NCBI GenBank assembly: GCA_003254905.1
Contig: QANU01067165.1
Coordinates: forward strand, 315,706 to 379,705
Length of the DNA stretch: 64,000 nucleotides
DNA from: Nissolia schottii
Lineage: Eukaryota > Streptophyta > Magnoliopsida > Fabales > Fabaceae
Reading direction: 5' to 3'
Part shown: piece after piece, positions 26,910-38,520 of the stretch
Layout of the letters: each line of letters opens with the position of its first letter
Numbering within the stretch: the first letter of the stretch is position 1
Translations under genes and position numbers: made by a program
Notes under the pieces: model-generated
Databases searched by the model: none
What the model was told of the DNA's origin: nothing
Seen by the model: only the letters and a program-made list of their open reading frames with translations

Positions 26910-27163
26910 GAATTCACCACACAACAATGCGAATTCATAAATTTTGAATTTAAAAAAAAGAGTAAAGACTTGAATTCGCCTAGGACAATGACGAATTCAG
27001 GATGCTATTATGACGTTTTTGCATGGGAAAAACGAAAAAGGAGGAACTTTTTTTTTTAAAGAAAAAAGTCAGAGTTTTGAATTTGCCACAGGGGGTGGCG
27101 AATTCAGAACTCTGAATAAAAAAATTGCAGTTCTAAATTTGTCACATGGGATGGCGAATTCAA
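26910..27163. repeat. Four palindromic GAATTC...GAATTC modules
   Basis: Four ~28-bp modules at about 26910, 26972, 27079 and 27135 share the form GAATTYGCCAC, ~6 bases, GTGGCGAATTCA; each is itself an imperfect palindrome. Spacing is irregular (56-107 bp). Origin unknown; perhaps part of a retrotransposon or degraded satellite. Confidence 0.6.
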
Positions 27164-27934
27164 AACGTTGAACCATACATTCGTAATTTTTTCTCATTCA
27201 TACATCTGGATTAACTTATTTTTGCATCCATACATATGTAAAAAAATCTCTGATATTATTTTAAGGACAAGAATGATATTTTGTTTATAAAAGTTGTTAT
27301 GCTTTAAATACAGTTTTGATAGTGTTGATGGAAAAATATTGGGGGAATGAAAGGATCCACGTCACTTCATTCCAACAAATATGAGAGTAAATTTTTTTTT
27401 TGTTTTAATATTTTTAAGTTAATACTTTCTTTATAAATTTTAATATTAATTTTGTTTGAATTCTTTGGATTTTGTTATCAATATAATTTTATATTGATGA
27501 TTTAATTTTGTTAAAATATTTATTTTGTTGCAATACTTTATATAAAATAAAGTTGTTAAAATTTAAAATATTATAATCGTTTTAGACAAAACTTAGTCCT
27601 TTTCAAAATACTATTAGTGATGAAAATGACATTTACTCCTACGTCCTAATATTACCAAGAGTAACAATGATAGATTAGCCTACATCACGTGAACAATGCT
27701 TGTGTTACTCGTGGCACAAGAGAAAGGAGATTAAAAAATTAGTAGAAAAGAAAGAAAAGAAAGGGGTTGAAAAAGAAAGGCATGACATCATATGATTCGG
27801 ATTCTCTGATTTAAGTGAGTGTTGGGTATTAGCAACCCAAAAATTGTGGCCGGGCACTACTTATCCACCCCAGAACCAGAAATTCAGCAGAAAATGGCAA
27901 AACCCCCAAACCAGCACGCCTCGCTCCTTTTCCT

Positions 27935-27942
27935 CCACGTGG
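27935..27942 (+). promoter_or_regulatory. G-box-like element
   Basis: CCACGTGG contains the ACGT core of plant G-boxes bound by bZIP/bHLH factors. It lies about 475 bp before the nucleotidase ATG. Read directly; regulatory role inferred. Confidence 0.35.
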
Positions 27943-28415
27943 CACTCAATCGTCATCTCACGAACGGAACCGCCCTCTCACTCTTCTCCACCCTTCTTTA
28001 TTTCTCCACCAACGTCTCACATTCCCCCAACCCAACCCAACCCACCAAAGCACACTCCCTAAGCTAGCATTTATCAAAGGAAGAGGAATAATAATAGAAT
28101 GGCACGATCAAATTAGCTATACTAAGATAGCGAAGGAAAGCGGGAATTAATTCCTTCTGCAGCATGAAGTGATTATATAATATCCCATATCCCATTATCA
28201 TTCATTATTATATCAAAGGAATAATCCTTTTTCGCGTGCCATGCTATTTAAATCTAAAAAGCGGTGAGGTAAATGCGGGTGCAGCTGCATTCCGAAGTAG
28301 TATTGCATTTGCACCTCAAACGCACGTTTTGCAGCATCTGATTCTTCCTTTATTGCAATCCAAACGCCACTCGCGGATTGTTCCGCCATGCCTGTGCCTA
28401 TTTAATCGGTGCGCC

Positions 28416-31400
28416 ATGCGAATCCTCAGGAGGCCATTCTCACTCTCTCTCTCAAACTTCTCTCCCCAGCTCGCGCCTCTTCTCTCTTCCCGCCTTCGAT
28501 TTGCTTCTGGAATCTGCGCCAAACCTCCTCGCTCACTCGCCAACGCCACGCCACCAGGTTCGTCGATCTTCTCTCGCTTCTCTTTCCGAATCTGGTTTTC
28601 TTGTGCTCTAAGCTTTTTTAGAATGCGTTGTTTGTTTCAGATAGTCGCTCGTTCAGTGAAGTCTTTCATTTGTTGTAGTGTGAGATATGAGACGTGGGTT
28701 GACGGGAATATTAGATTAGATTCTAGGAAGTGTAGGAGGAACTTAGAGGATTACTCTTGTTAATTCAGAAGCTGAATTTTTAGGCATTTCTTGGAGCCTA
28801 GCTTTGGGGATTTCCTACACTCGGAACATATAGCCTGATGCATTGTGCGCTTTTTTAATTCTTTCACAATCCAAGGTAAGGTGTCAAAATTATTTTCCAG
28901 GGACAGGGTAATCACATTCTTTTTTCTATTTTTTGGTCTCCTCATCTTGTTTTTTCAACTTTTCGTCTACAATTTTATTCCTTATGGATTAAGTGATAGA
29001 GTAATTAAGGTCTCGGAGTTGATTGCTACATCAAATTTGTGCTGAATTGCCAAATGTCTGTCTTAACTATCCTCAGTTTTCCTGTATAAATGTATGTCTG
29101 CATGATTAATTGCAATTGAAGACTGGGAAGTAAAGACATTCATTCTTTTGTGGGGAATTTGCAAAATGCCCTATTATTTGGACTGTTAAGGAGCTCAATC
29201 TTGATGTACGAAATAGAGAAAGTGCATTAGGTTCAGCATTACACTCTCTGGTTATCTTCACCAAACTGATTCCTTGTTGTTGCCAGAATATAATTCTTTG
29301 TAATGGCTTACATCTGTCAGGAGCTAACCAGTTGCATGCTCAGTATTCAATGGATGAGAACAATGGAATTGATGTGTACCAGGGATCAGTGGATATGCAT
29401 GACACTGATAACGGAAAACAGCCATGCATATGGTCATCTTTGCCTGAACATGGATGTAAAACTGATATAAGCAAGCAGATTTTTTGTAACCGGTCACTGA
29501 ACATGAAGAACATTGTTGCTGTGGGATTTGACATGGATTATACTCTGGCACAATACAAACCTGAAACGTTTGAATCTCTTGCTTATCAAGGAACAATTAA
29601 AAAATTGGTTTATGATTTGGGATACCCTCGCGAGGTTTGTCCAATTAGTCTTTATAGCACTTCTTACCATGTTTGGTTCATTTGTCTTCTATTACTTGTA
29701 GTAACTATGATGGAATTGCTGGTGGGATATGTTTTTTTTTTTTCTTATTTAGATTTGCCAATTTTCATTTGGTTCACTTTGGTAAATTTTTTTATGTATT
29801 TCGATATTCTTTGTAGGTATAATCAAAATTTACATCATGTAGTATTTTGACTAAAATGCTTTATCTCTTCTGCAGTTACTCAATTGGTCCTTTAACTGGA
29901 AGTACATGGTCAGGGGCTTGGTTCTGGACAAAAAAAGAGGCAACATCTTGAAGGTTAAGACTAAATAAATATTCTGTCCGTCACTTTCTTCTGGGACGAA
30001 ATATATTAACAAAGTGCATGGAAAACTATTTCCTTTTACTTTATCTTTCGATTGTTGAATTGCTGGCTGTATACATTTAGATGGATCGACACAAGTATGT
30101 GAAAGTCGCCTATCATGGATTTAGAGAGTTGTCAAAAGAAGATAAAGTTGGGACCTATGGAAATACATTAGTACGTGATTCTTTTGACGAGCCTGACTAT
30201 GCATTAATTGATACACTCTTCTCTCTTGCGGAAGCCTACTTGTTTGCTCAACTGGTTGATTTTAAGGATGAGAATCCTGGAAAGATTCAAGAAGGTGTTG
30301 AGTAAGTGTTGTTTTTTCTTGCATGATTTTTCTTTTCAAGGACTTTAAACACTTTTTGTTTCATATTAGGCAATCATAGTTTGTACAGGAACCCTCAAAT
30401 AGGTAGTAAATAACTACTACATATGAGTGCTTTGTGATACGTATATATTCTTTATGTATGTTCCTTCCAGCTATGCTCGCATGTACAAAGATGTTCGAGC
30501 TGCAGTTGATCTGTGCCACCGCGATGGAACATTGAAGCAAATGGTTGCTAAAGATCCCAAAAGGTACGAATATAAAATCACTGACCTATCTAAGTGAGAA
30601 ATGGGGAAACAATTTTGTTATGGCAATGAGATTGATGACTCTCAGTGTAATAACCCTTTCTTTGTAAGAAATTGTGTTCTTAAATTTCTTATATTGTCTA
30701 TGGATTCTTGGTGGAATTATACTGACTAGGTCCCTTTTCTGTTTAAATTTTATCTATCAAGGTATATTAATGAAGATCCCTCAATAGTGCCCATGCTTGC
30801 AATGCTCAGACAATCTGGACGTGCAACATTTTTAGTGACAAATAGGTAGTTATGAATTTTCTATGTATTGTAAGCGTACGGAAAAAAAAAGTATAAATAA
30901 GTAGTCCAACCGTCTTGTGATTATTAGTGATAAATGGAACAATCAAATGTGTATACTTGTTTATGAGACATTTCAGCTCATTTTTTTAAAACACAGCGGA
31001 AAGTTGAAATTTCTAACACTTTACAACTACTTGTCATGTGTTCCAAGATTAGAAGAGGAGGCTTGAAAAATATTATTGTGATGGGTTACTTCAAAAAAAG
31101 AAAAAGTAAATTGTTTCCTTCTCTGCGGACATTCAATTGATCATTTTCACACGTGCATATGTTATTTTCAGTTTATGGGATTACACAAACATCGTCATGA
31201 ATTTCCTTACTGGATCCAGTGTGTTAGATGGCAGTAACAATTTTTCTTGGCTCCAATACTTTGATGTTGTTATTACTGGCAGGTCATATTCTTCTCCTAG
31301 GATCTGTACCTAGTTATATTTTTTTGGCTTCATTATTATGCCTAATGTGAATTTTGCCCTATATTCTCAAATTATGGCTCTTCTATTTCCATAATGCACA

Positions 31401-34400
31401 AGTTTTGTTACATCCGTGTGTTCAGTAAATTATACTTGCAATTTGTTTTACCAGACCACAATGCATATCTTCATTTGATGAAACTGTTACGGACCATGCA
31501 GAGACTGATTCAGTTTCCACCAATAAAGGAAAGAGAATCATGCCATTTCCGTTCCATTATTCCAGGAAAGGAAGGAATTAGGAAATAATTCTGATTTGCT
31601 GAGCAAATCAGGGGAGGGCTGGGGATTATGATTTGCACCGATTTCAGGAGCAAATCAGGGGAGCATTTGTTGATTGCGTTTTATTAGGAAAGAATAAAAA
31701 TAAATTAGCCATAATTATCTCTCATACGAGATATATGAGGGAACCGAAGGTGAGGGGGGAATTATTCAGAAATTTGGCCAGAACCTTAGGGGACCAAGGG
31801 ATCCTTAATTCCCAGGTGAATATTCTCTGCTATATTGCTATTATTTCTCTGTACTACAAACCGTATTCCCCTCTGGAATTCGGGTACTGTTCATCAATAA
31901 TAATAAGGATTATTCAGCCATTAATTATTATAGATACCAGTTCTTACATAAACATATACATGTTATAAACTTGATCATCTATAAGAAAAATCCAAGTTCA
32001 AACATATTTGTGATGCTAATTTACAAGTTTGTTTTTAATCCGGAAAGGTAATATTGGGTTTCTTACAGCATGTAATAACAATATAACTTGCAAATTTCCT
32101 TGCTAACCCGATCAATTCTGCCATTCATACAGTGCAAAGCCAGGATTCTTTCACGAGGAAAATCGTGCCAACCTATTTGAGGTTGTGCCCGAGACCGGGA
32201 TGCTACTTAATACAGATAATGGCTCTCCTATGCCTCAGGTTAGCAGAATAGCACATTATTGTATTCATTTTTTTAATGATCTTGTATAATAACTTGCATC
32301 ATTTTTCTTCTTTCTTTTAAAATGAAAGGTGGGTAGTATCTCAGCAAGGTTATTCACAGAACAGAGGAATCATGCTTGTCAAGTATTCCAGGTATATATT
32401 AATCATCATCTTCCATAAAGTGAAAATAGTTTCTTTAGATTTATGTAGAACGATTTGAAGTTGGTGTTATTTTAATACTCAGTCTCTATCCAATAAATTT
32501 TTCATAGTTAATCATTTCAGTATATGTATAGTGATTATAACTTCCTGTTTTAGGGAGGCAGTGTTGGTCATCTGCATAAACTACTTAACATTGAATCAAG
32601 TTCTCAGGTAATGTTTTTAATTATTGACTATATCTAATGGTAGCACGAATAAATGGTGGTAAGCTACACCGTTATGTTTTTGGTGAGCTGATTTTTTCAT
32701 AAAATTGTAGATAGTTGTTAGAGTTAGGAATTCTAGTACCTGAGGATTGTTATTTGTTTCTACACTGAAGCTCCCTGTAAAAATCTGAATGGTTTTACAT
32801 ATAGGTTCTGTATGTTGGGGATCACATTTATGGAGATATACTACGCAGCAAAAAGGTTCTTGGTATATCATATTAATCCTTATAACTATTCTATCAAATA
32901 TATTTTGCATTCTGATTCTATCAACCAGTAAATTATGACATTATTGTGGCTAGGATCCTAGGTGGAGTATAGATAATTGAAAACATAACGACGAAAAAAG
33001 AGAAATTGATGGAATCTTTAATAAATGAATCCAATTTATGCTTGTTTATGTATCAAAACCCAAATATTGGCTCCTTTCAAAATGTATGCATATTTGTAGA
33101 TTCTCGTTCAGGAAACTTATATTTGATTGATTGTGATGCTGTGTGTTCAATGAGCAGGATGGAGGACAATGCTTGTAGTCCCAGAGCTCGAGAAGGAGGT
33201 TCAACTTCTCTGGAAGTCAAGGAATACCCGCCAGGTGCTTATTGATTTTACTACCTCTGGCTATTATTTTTGTTATTACTTTTTTGTAAAAGGACAGGAT
33301 TGGTTCATGCGTAAAAGATTTGTGTAATGCTAGATAGCCAAAATTCTGACAAAGTCAACTAGAGCCAATGGCAAATAATTCTGTTTGTCTACCATTTTTC
33401 AGAAGAATAATAATGTAAAGTTATGGGATACTGACAATTTTAATGAGGTGTTTTTTGGTGTTCTTATTCCCCTTCTCAATAGACACCTGACAAGCTAATA
33501 CACATTTAGGAATATTTTGACATGAATAGCCTTGGGCAGGAACTTCAATTCCTGAGGAGTGAGCGTGATCGCATTGAAGATGAAATACATCATTTAAAGT
33601 GGTCTCTCAAGTTAGTATACTCTGGACCCCTCATAAGTCCTGCCTTATTATCTGCAAGTAATCTTATAAAGTAGTGCGTTAATTTTCAGATTCAAGAATC
33701 CAGGTGCTGATGCGAAGCAGAAGCTATCTTCAGAACTTGAAAATTTGGAGGTTGGGCCTTTACTGTCATTCCCATGTCTTGTTTGAATTGCTATTTCAGA
33801 CATTTGATATTAAGTGGCTGACTTTTTTGGCAGCTTGAAAGAGAGAGAGTGAGACTAAGTCATCAAGAAGCTCAGCGAAAATTACATCAAAGGGTAGAAA
33901 GTTCACCTGTAGCCTTTTTCATTATTCTAGTAGTATAGTATGGTTACGATATATCCAATTTTTTGGCTGATGTTGATTGTATGCAATACATTGTTGCAGT
34001 TTCACGAGCCATGGGGCCAGCTTATGAAAACGGGTTATCAGAACTCTCGTTTTGCTCATCAGGTAAAATGTGACTGGACTCTCTTACGTGGTTTATGTGT
34101 GTATATGTCCTATTCTCAAACCCGTGTACCACAAGAAATTGTACTTACAGTTATATATTTCTAATTAAATTTGCTGCTAGGGTGGGTTGCTCATGTTATG
34201 CAAATAGCATACCAACTCTTGCAATATCAAGCCTTAAAAATATCAGAAAAATGCATGAAGTACATGTTGGTTAAGCATCTTTACATAACAAATTCAAGAA
34301 GGAACTTATGAAAGTAACGGATGCTTTTTCTTCCATAAACACAATAACAAATTGATCTCATTGAATGGTGGTTGTTTTAATGAAAATGGGTGATATGCGT

Positions 34401-34551
34401 AATGCAGGTTGAGAGATTTGCCTGCCTTTATACCAGCCAAGTATCCAACCTGGCGTTGTACTCACCAGACAAGTACTACAGACCCAGTGAAGATTTTATG
34501 CAGCATGAATTTGGCATTATGGCTTATGAGCCGGGTGAAATGAACGCTTAG
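28416..34551 (+). CDS. HAD-superfamily 5'-nucleotidase (IMP/GMP-type)
   Basis: Seventeen exons: 28416-28557, 29321-29634, 29876-29953, 30081-30301, 30471-30563, 30762-30845, 31172-31282, 32133-32238, 32329-32391, 32554-32607, 32805-32862, 33158-33234, 33540-33610, 33690-33750, 33834-33893, 34000-34062, 34408-34551. The sum is 1800 nt, 599 residues, frame kept at every GT..AG junction. HAD motifs: I, VGFDMDYTLAQY (Asp118 nucleophile, Asp120); II, LVTNS (about 307-311); a basic III region, SAKPGFF; IV, VLYVGDHIYGDI (Asp428, Asp433). This matches the eukaryotic purine 5'-nucleotidase family (HAD-IG), which dephosphorylates IMP/GMP. The N-terminal ~45 residues are basic and Ser-rich without acids (MRILRRPFSLSLSN), suggesting a mitochondrial or plastid presequence. 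A coiled-coil-like stretch near 460-520 precedes a conserved C-terminus. Intron 7 contains a probable solo LTR. The substrate is inferred from the family. Confidence 0.92.
31485..31948. mobile_element. Probable solo LTR in intron 7 of the nucleotidase gene
   Basis: The 464-bp segment begins TGTTACGGACC and ends in CTTACA (TG...CA rule). It is flanked by near-identical 5-mers GAAAC (31480-31484) and TAAAC (31949-31953), as expected for a 5-bp duplication with one change. The sequence differs in composition from the AT-rich intron and contains short internal repeats of GAGCAAATCAGGGGAG. No primer-binding site or coding domain is visible. The boundary call is tentative. Confidence 0.45.
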
Positions 34552-36263
34552 GAGTTCTGTTGGTCTGCCTGGTCCTTGTCTCCGCCTCCCTTCTCTTCTG
34601 CTTTCAACATAGCTCTTTTTAGCAAATATTAAAATGTCTGTTTATATTAAATGTCTGCTAAAGGTGAAAAGATGATTACTAGATTTAGGCGTTATATTGC
34701 TTCGTTGAGCACTTTACAGAACGTAAGTGGTTCTAGCACGCAGCAGCAATTACAATAACTACTTTTCTTAGAATAATATACTTACAGATGGTTAATATGG
34801 TAATTAGCTTAGTCAAGGCCCTAAGTACGTAGGGTGTTCATTGTTTCATTTAAATTGGATTGGTTATATAGATTCAAGTCACCGTAATCAACTTGATAAG
34901 TTTGATTTTAATTGGAGAATAAAGTCGCTCGTTACAATCCATTGTGATATAGTTTTTAACGAAGTGTTCTATTTCCAATTAAACTGCAGTTTTGAAAAGG
35001 AGATTCACCATAAAAATATAATTTTTCTAATTTTCTCTCAATTTTTTTGGAACCTCAATAGCTGCAATGCAACTGCATCTGTTAATGCAACGGTAATTTG
35101 TAACATGGCGTGTAGCATGCTAGCGGGATTAGACAAAACGAATACTTAGATTCTATTGATCATATGGAACTATTTTGAGCAGTTTAGGAGAGAGAGTCCA
35201 TTTGACCATTGCTTTCGAAGCACATCTTACAAATATTATTAGCCACATCTTTATTTATAAGGAGAATAAATAAAAGGCAGGAAATTGTTCTGTAAGGGAA
35301 CTTATGAACTACAAAAGGTGATATGGTATAGGTACGCTACATTCTGCTGATATATTTGGGAACAATACAAAAAGACATGATGTCTAATAAACATAGGTAG
35401 AATAGCAACCACCACAGGTTAACGTTTTATTGAAATACCAGTGAGGAAGGAGAGTGTAAGGACTAAGGACTGGCAGTGCATTGAATCCAATAGCAACTTT
35501 TTGTGCTTTAAAATCACATGGGAAGTGCTAAGATTAGCTGGAGCGTTTATATGCTTTGGTCTCTGATGCAATGTTAATTACTTTTCCTATACATGTTTTT
35601 TTTATTTGTTAACACAAAATATACACGTTTCTCATGAACTTGAATTATCTCGGGGACAAAAGCCTCTGCTGTCGCATGACCCAAACAAGAAGAAACGCTC
35701 AAAAGATTTAGAAAAAAATAAAAATAAAAATAAAGGTAAGAAAGGAACACAACTTTTGTGTGTTCTCTATTATCCATGCACACAGCTCCATTGGCGTGAG
35801 GTTTTGTACATGTACACTGCGCTGCCTCATGGTACGTACTTGCGATCCCTTGAACGGTGGTTGAGTGTACGTACTACAGCTGCTAATTAGCTGTACCCTC
35901 TTCTTTACCCCTCGATTTCAGATCTCCCCAAGCATGAGAACGAGTGCAGTGCAGTTCCATGAGGGCACACCCTCTGTTAAATCCAAACTGTCCCTTCTGT
36001 TGTACTTTCTATACCCTAGAATGTGCCTCTGAAACGTAGGTAGTGTAGAAGTATATCTTAGAGCTTAAGCTTAGAAATAATTCAAAAACCATGGAAAAAG
36101 CTAAAGAAAAACAGCGCCTGTAGGAGTTTTACAATTTCTCCCACAGCATTGTTTTGAAAGCAACAGGTATAACTTGATATAACTGGTAGTACACAAACTC
36201 ACTCTCTATCCTCCACTACTAGTATATAACTGGTAGCAATATAGCACTCGCAGTTGTATCATT
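34552..36263. other. Intergenic, no supported gene
   Basis: Nucleotidase 3' UTR at the left, RADIALIS-like promoter at the right. No recognisable repeat or exon between. Confidence 0.4.
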
Positions 36264-36270
36264 TATATAA
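36264..36270 (+). promoter_or_regulatory. Putative TATA box of the RADIALIS-like gene
   Basis: TATATAA lies 52-58 bp upstream of the ATG at 36322. Another TATATAA-like site is about 40 bp further upstream. Confidence 0.45.
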
Positions 36271-36321
36271 CTTCATTTTTCATTGTCATTATTGTCTATA
36301 GTGTGGCAATTAATTACAGCA

Positions 36322-36600
36322 ATGGCTTCAAGCTCGACATGGACAGCAGCACAGAACAAAAGATTTGAGACTGCTGTGGCCATGTTGAACAAGGACACGC
36401 CATATTATTGGGGGAAGGTGGCTAGTGCTGTAGGAGACCAGAAGACCGTGGAGGAAGTAAAAACACATTATGAGAAGCTGGTGGAAGATGTGAGGATGAT
36501 TGAACAAGACCTTATACCCCTACCCAATTACACAGATGCTGCAACAGCCAGAGGCAAGAGCACAAGAACAAAATCCAAGGCCAAAGGTCGCAAGAATTAA
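36322..36600 (+). CDS. RADIALIS-like single-MYB/SANT protein
   Basis: A 92-residue frame in one exon. Starts [18 protein letters not shown]; an in-frame extension upstream has no ATG, so this is the natural start. One MYB/SANT repeat (about residues 6-60) with helix-defining aromatics ([34 protein letters not shown]), then IPLPNY and a basic tail ([11 protein letters not shown]) that may be a nuclear signal. This is the RAD/RSM subfamily, small I-box MYBs that compete with larger MYB partners (DRIF/DIV) in floral and organ development. A second member lies on the opposite strand at 48562-50079. Confidence 0.92.
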   Translation: MASSSTWTAAQNKRFETAVAMLNKDTPYYWGKVASAVGDQKTVEEVKTHYEKLVEDVRMIEQDLIPLPNYTDAATARGKSTRTKSKAKGRKN

Positions 36601-38520
36601 GAGGAAAGAAAGGTTTTACTTTTATTCAACCCTCTGTTGCCATTAGCAACCTCTATTATTGCATTTAGACTTGTAATTTTTTATTGGTTTGATTAAACAT
36701 TTATGTTAATATTGCTGAAGCGAATTTGGCATTATAACTTATACACAATACATGTAGAAATATACAATTGATAAACTACGATTTATTCTTTGTTCCTTCC
36801 TTCCTTCCATACACATGTCTGTATAAAAGTATCAAATTATCTAAATGAAGTATCAACTTTAAACTATTGTATGGTGAAATACAGCCATTTATAATTATTT
36901 TGGTGTAGTCGAGGGAAAAAAAATGATGTAGTTGTTTGTGCTTAATGTCTCACCAACCCTTAAATATTGGTAGATTTTGTGTGATTTTATTGTAAATGCT
37001 TAAGAACTAAGGGAGACATGTTAATCAAGAATTTGAGATATCCAAATTCTATTATTACAAGTTTGACTAACTCAGATTCGACTCAATTAAGATACTTAGA
37101 GGAGGTTAGGGGTTTCTCAATAAAAAATTTACTTTTAATTAATTGACTTGAGACACTTATCACCTCAATAAACCTAATTGTGATCAAAACCAGATGCAAA
37201 TTAAATCGCCGCAAACAAACTTTAATAAAAGGTTTCTTCCCTTTTCAACCATAGTTAAAAAACCTGGCCCGGCCGACCTGGTATCTGGTGACTCGCCCAT
37301 GGGACGAGCCCGGTTATCTGTATGGATCAGTCACGTTTCAAAACCAGTCTAACTAGGATTGACCCGGCCGATTTTTGCGAAACCCGGTGACCTAGTCGGG
37401 TCATTTTTTATATATTTTTTAATTTAAAAATTTTTTAAATAAAAAAAGCAAACAACATTGTTTAATATTTTTTTTTTTGAAATTACTGCTTGTCAGAGTG
37501 AGTTGATTTTTTTTTATTTTCTTGCAAAATATGTGTTAAAGTTTCTCATTTTTATACCTTTTTTCTTGTTATATACACTTGTTTTGCTGGCTTTTGTAAT
37601 AAATATTGAATACTAATGTAAAATTATTGTTGTTATGTATTTTTTATTTAAAACTTGGTTTACTTACGTTTGGAATTGAACTTGTCATTTGTGATTTATG
37701 ATCTTAAACTTGTATTGTTTATGTATGGTATGACATTTGAAGTTTGAATTTCATTTATATATTTTAAGTGATTTTATGTTCTAATGAATGTTCTAATGAA
37801 TTTTAAATTTTTAGGTTTTATATATATATATATTTATTATTTTATTTATATCTGGGGTTAGCAATTGATCCAATGACCCACTAATTAAACTAATAACAAT
37901 GACCCAGTAGAATGACCGCGTTATGTCCTCGACGGGTTTTATAACTATGCTTTCGACAAGTGGGATTCCTGAGAATCAAATTTGTGTTTTGAAATGAGCT
38001 TTTTGGTCGTAATAGTATCAGAATATAGAAAGCCTTACCTTCGTGGGCTCCTTTCAAGCTGTTGGGCTTCTAAAGTCCAGGTTAAACTTGGGCCAACATC
38101 GTACAAGTTCACGTGCAACACGCTTTGCAAGATGGCGTGACATGGAGGATAAAAAAAAATAAAAGAGAAAAAACCATAGCTAGAAAGAAAAGAAAGAAAG
38201 AACACCAAGGAATTGGAATTGATGTTCGATCGATCGAGGAAGAAAATCCGTACACTCCAGTTTGTCTAAACCTGAGAGTGAGTCTGATCGAATGCAATCG
38301 CCACATTACACTCCATTCATTCATCCATAAAAAATCCTCTACCTTCATTACCCACTCAAATTTTCTTTTTTCTTTACACACTATACTATGATATCACTCC
38401 GATATCCAATTATTTTGTATCGGTGACGCCGCCGCCGCTACAGTCACCACGACCACCGCCACCACCGTTACCCTACCTCTAACATTAACTTAGCTCAATC
38501 GCTAATTGAATATCTCACAT
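36601..38520. other. Intergenic with an hAT-like element
   Basis: Besides the element at 37250-37949, the region is AT-rich. The last ~120 bp before 38521 are CCG/CCA-rich leader sequence of the glycosylase gene. No other gene was seen. Confidence 0.4.
37250..37949. mobile_element. hAT-like non-autonomous element
   Basis: Left end CATAGTTAAAAAACC; right end on the reverse strand CATAGTTATAAAACC. Subterminal GC-rich motifs (CCCGGCCGACC, GACCCGGCCG) contrast with an AT-rich core. Flanking 8-mers TTTTCAAC (37242-37249) and CTTTCGAC (37950-37957) match at 6 of 8 positions, consistent with an aged 8-bp duplication. No transposase. Confidence 0.6.

Larger units (their letters stand above)
23786..28415. 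other. Gene-poor intergenic region
   Basis: 4.6 kb between divergent genes. It holds an hAT-like element (24204-24755), a hairpin (25515-25699), a SINE-like repeat (26462-26599) and short palindromic modules (26910-27163). The final ~700 bp are GC-richer and are the likely promoter and leader of the nucleotidase gene. The open frames at 27819-28067 look like Pro-rich promoter/leader sequence, not genes. Confidence 0.45.

Noticed and set aside
27819..28067. Two overlapping Pro/Ser-rich frames and CCCAACCCAACCC repeats
   Set aside because: They fit promoter/leader sequence of the nucleotidase gene. The CCCAA units are not the plant telomere repeat (CCCTAAA).
28236..28415. In-frame upstream extension of the nucleotidase exon 1
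   Set aside because: It lacks an ATG (begins at GTG); the ATG at 28416 gives a sensible targeting peptide.
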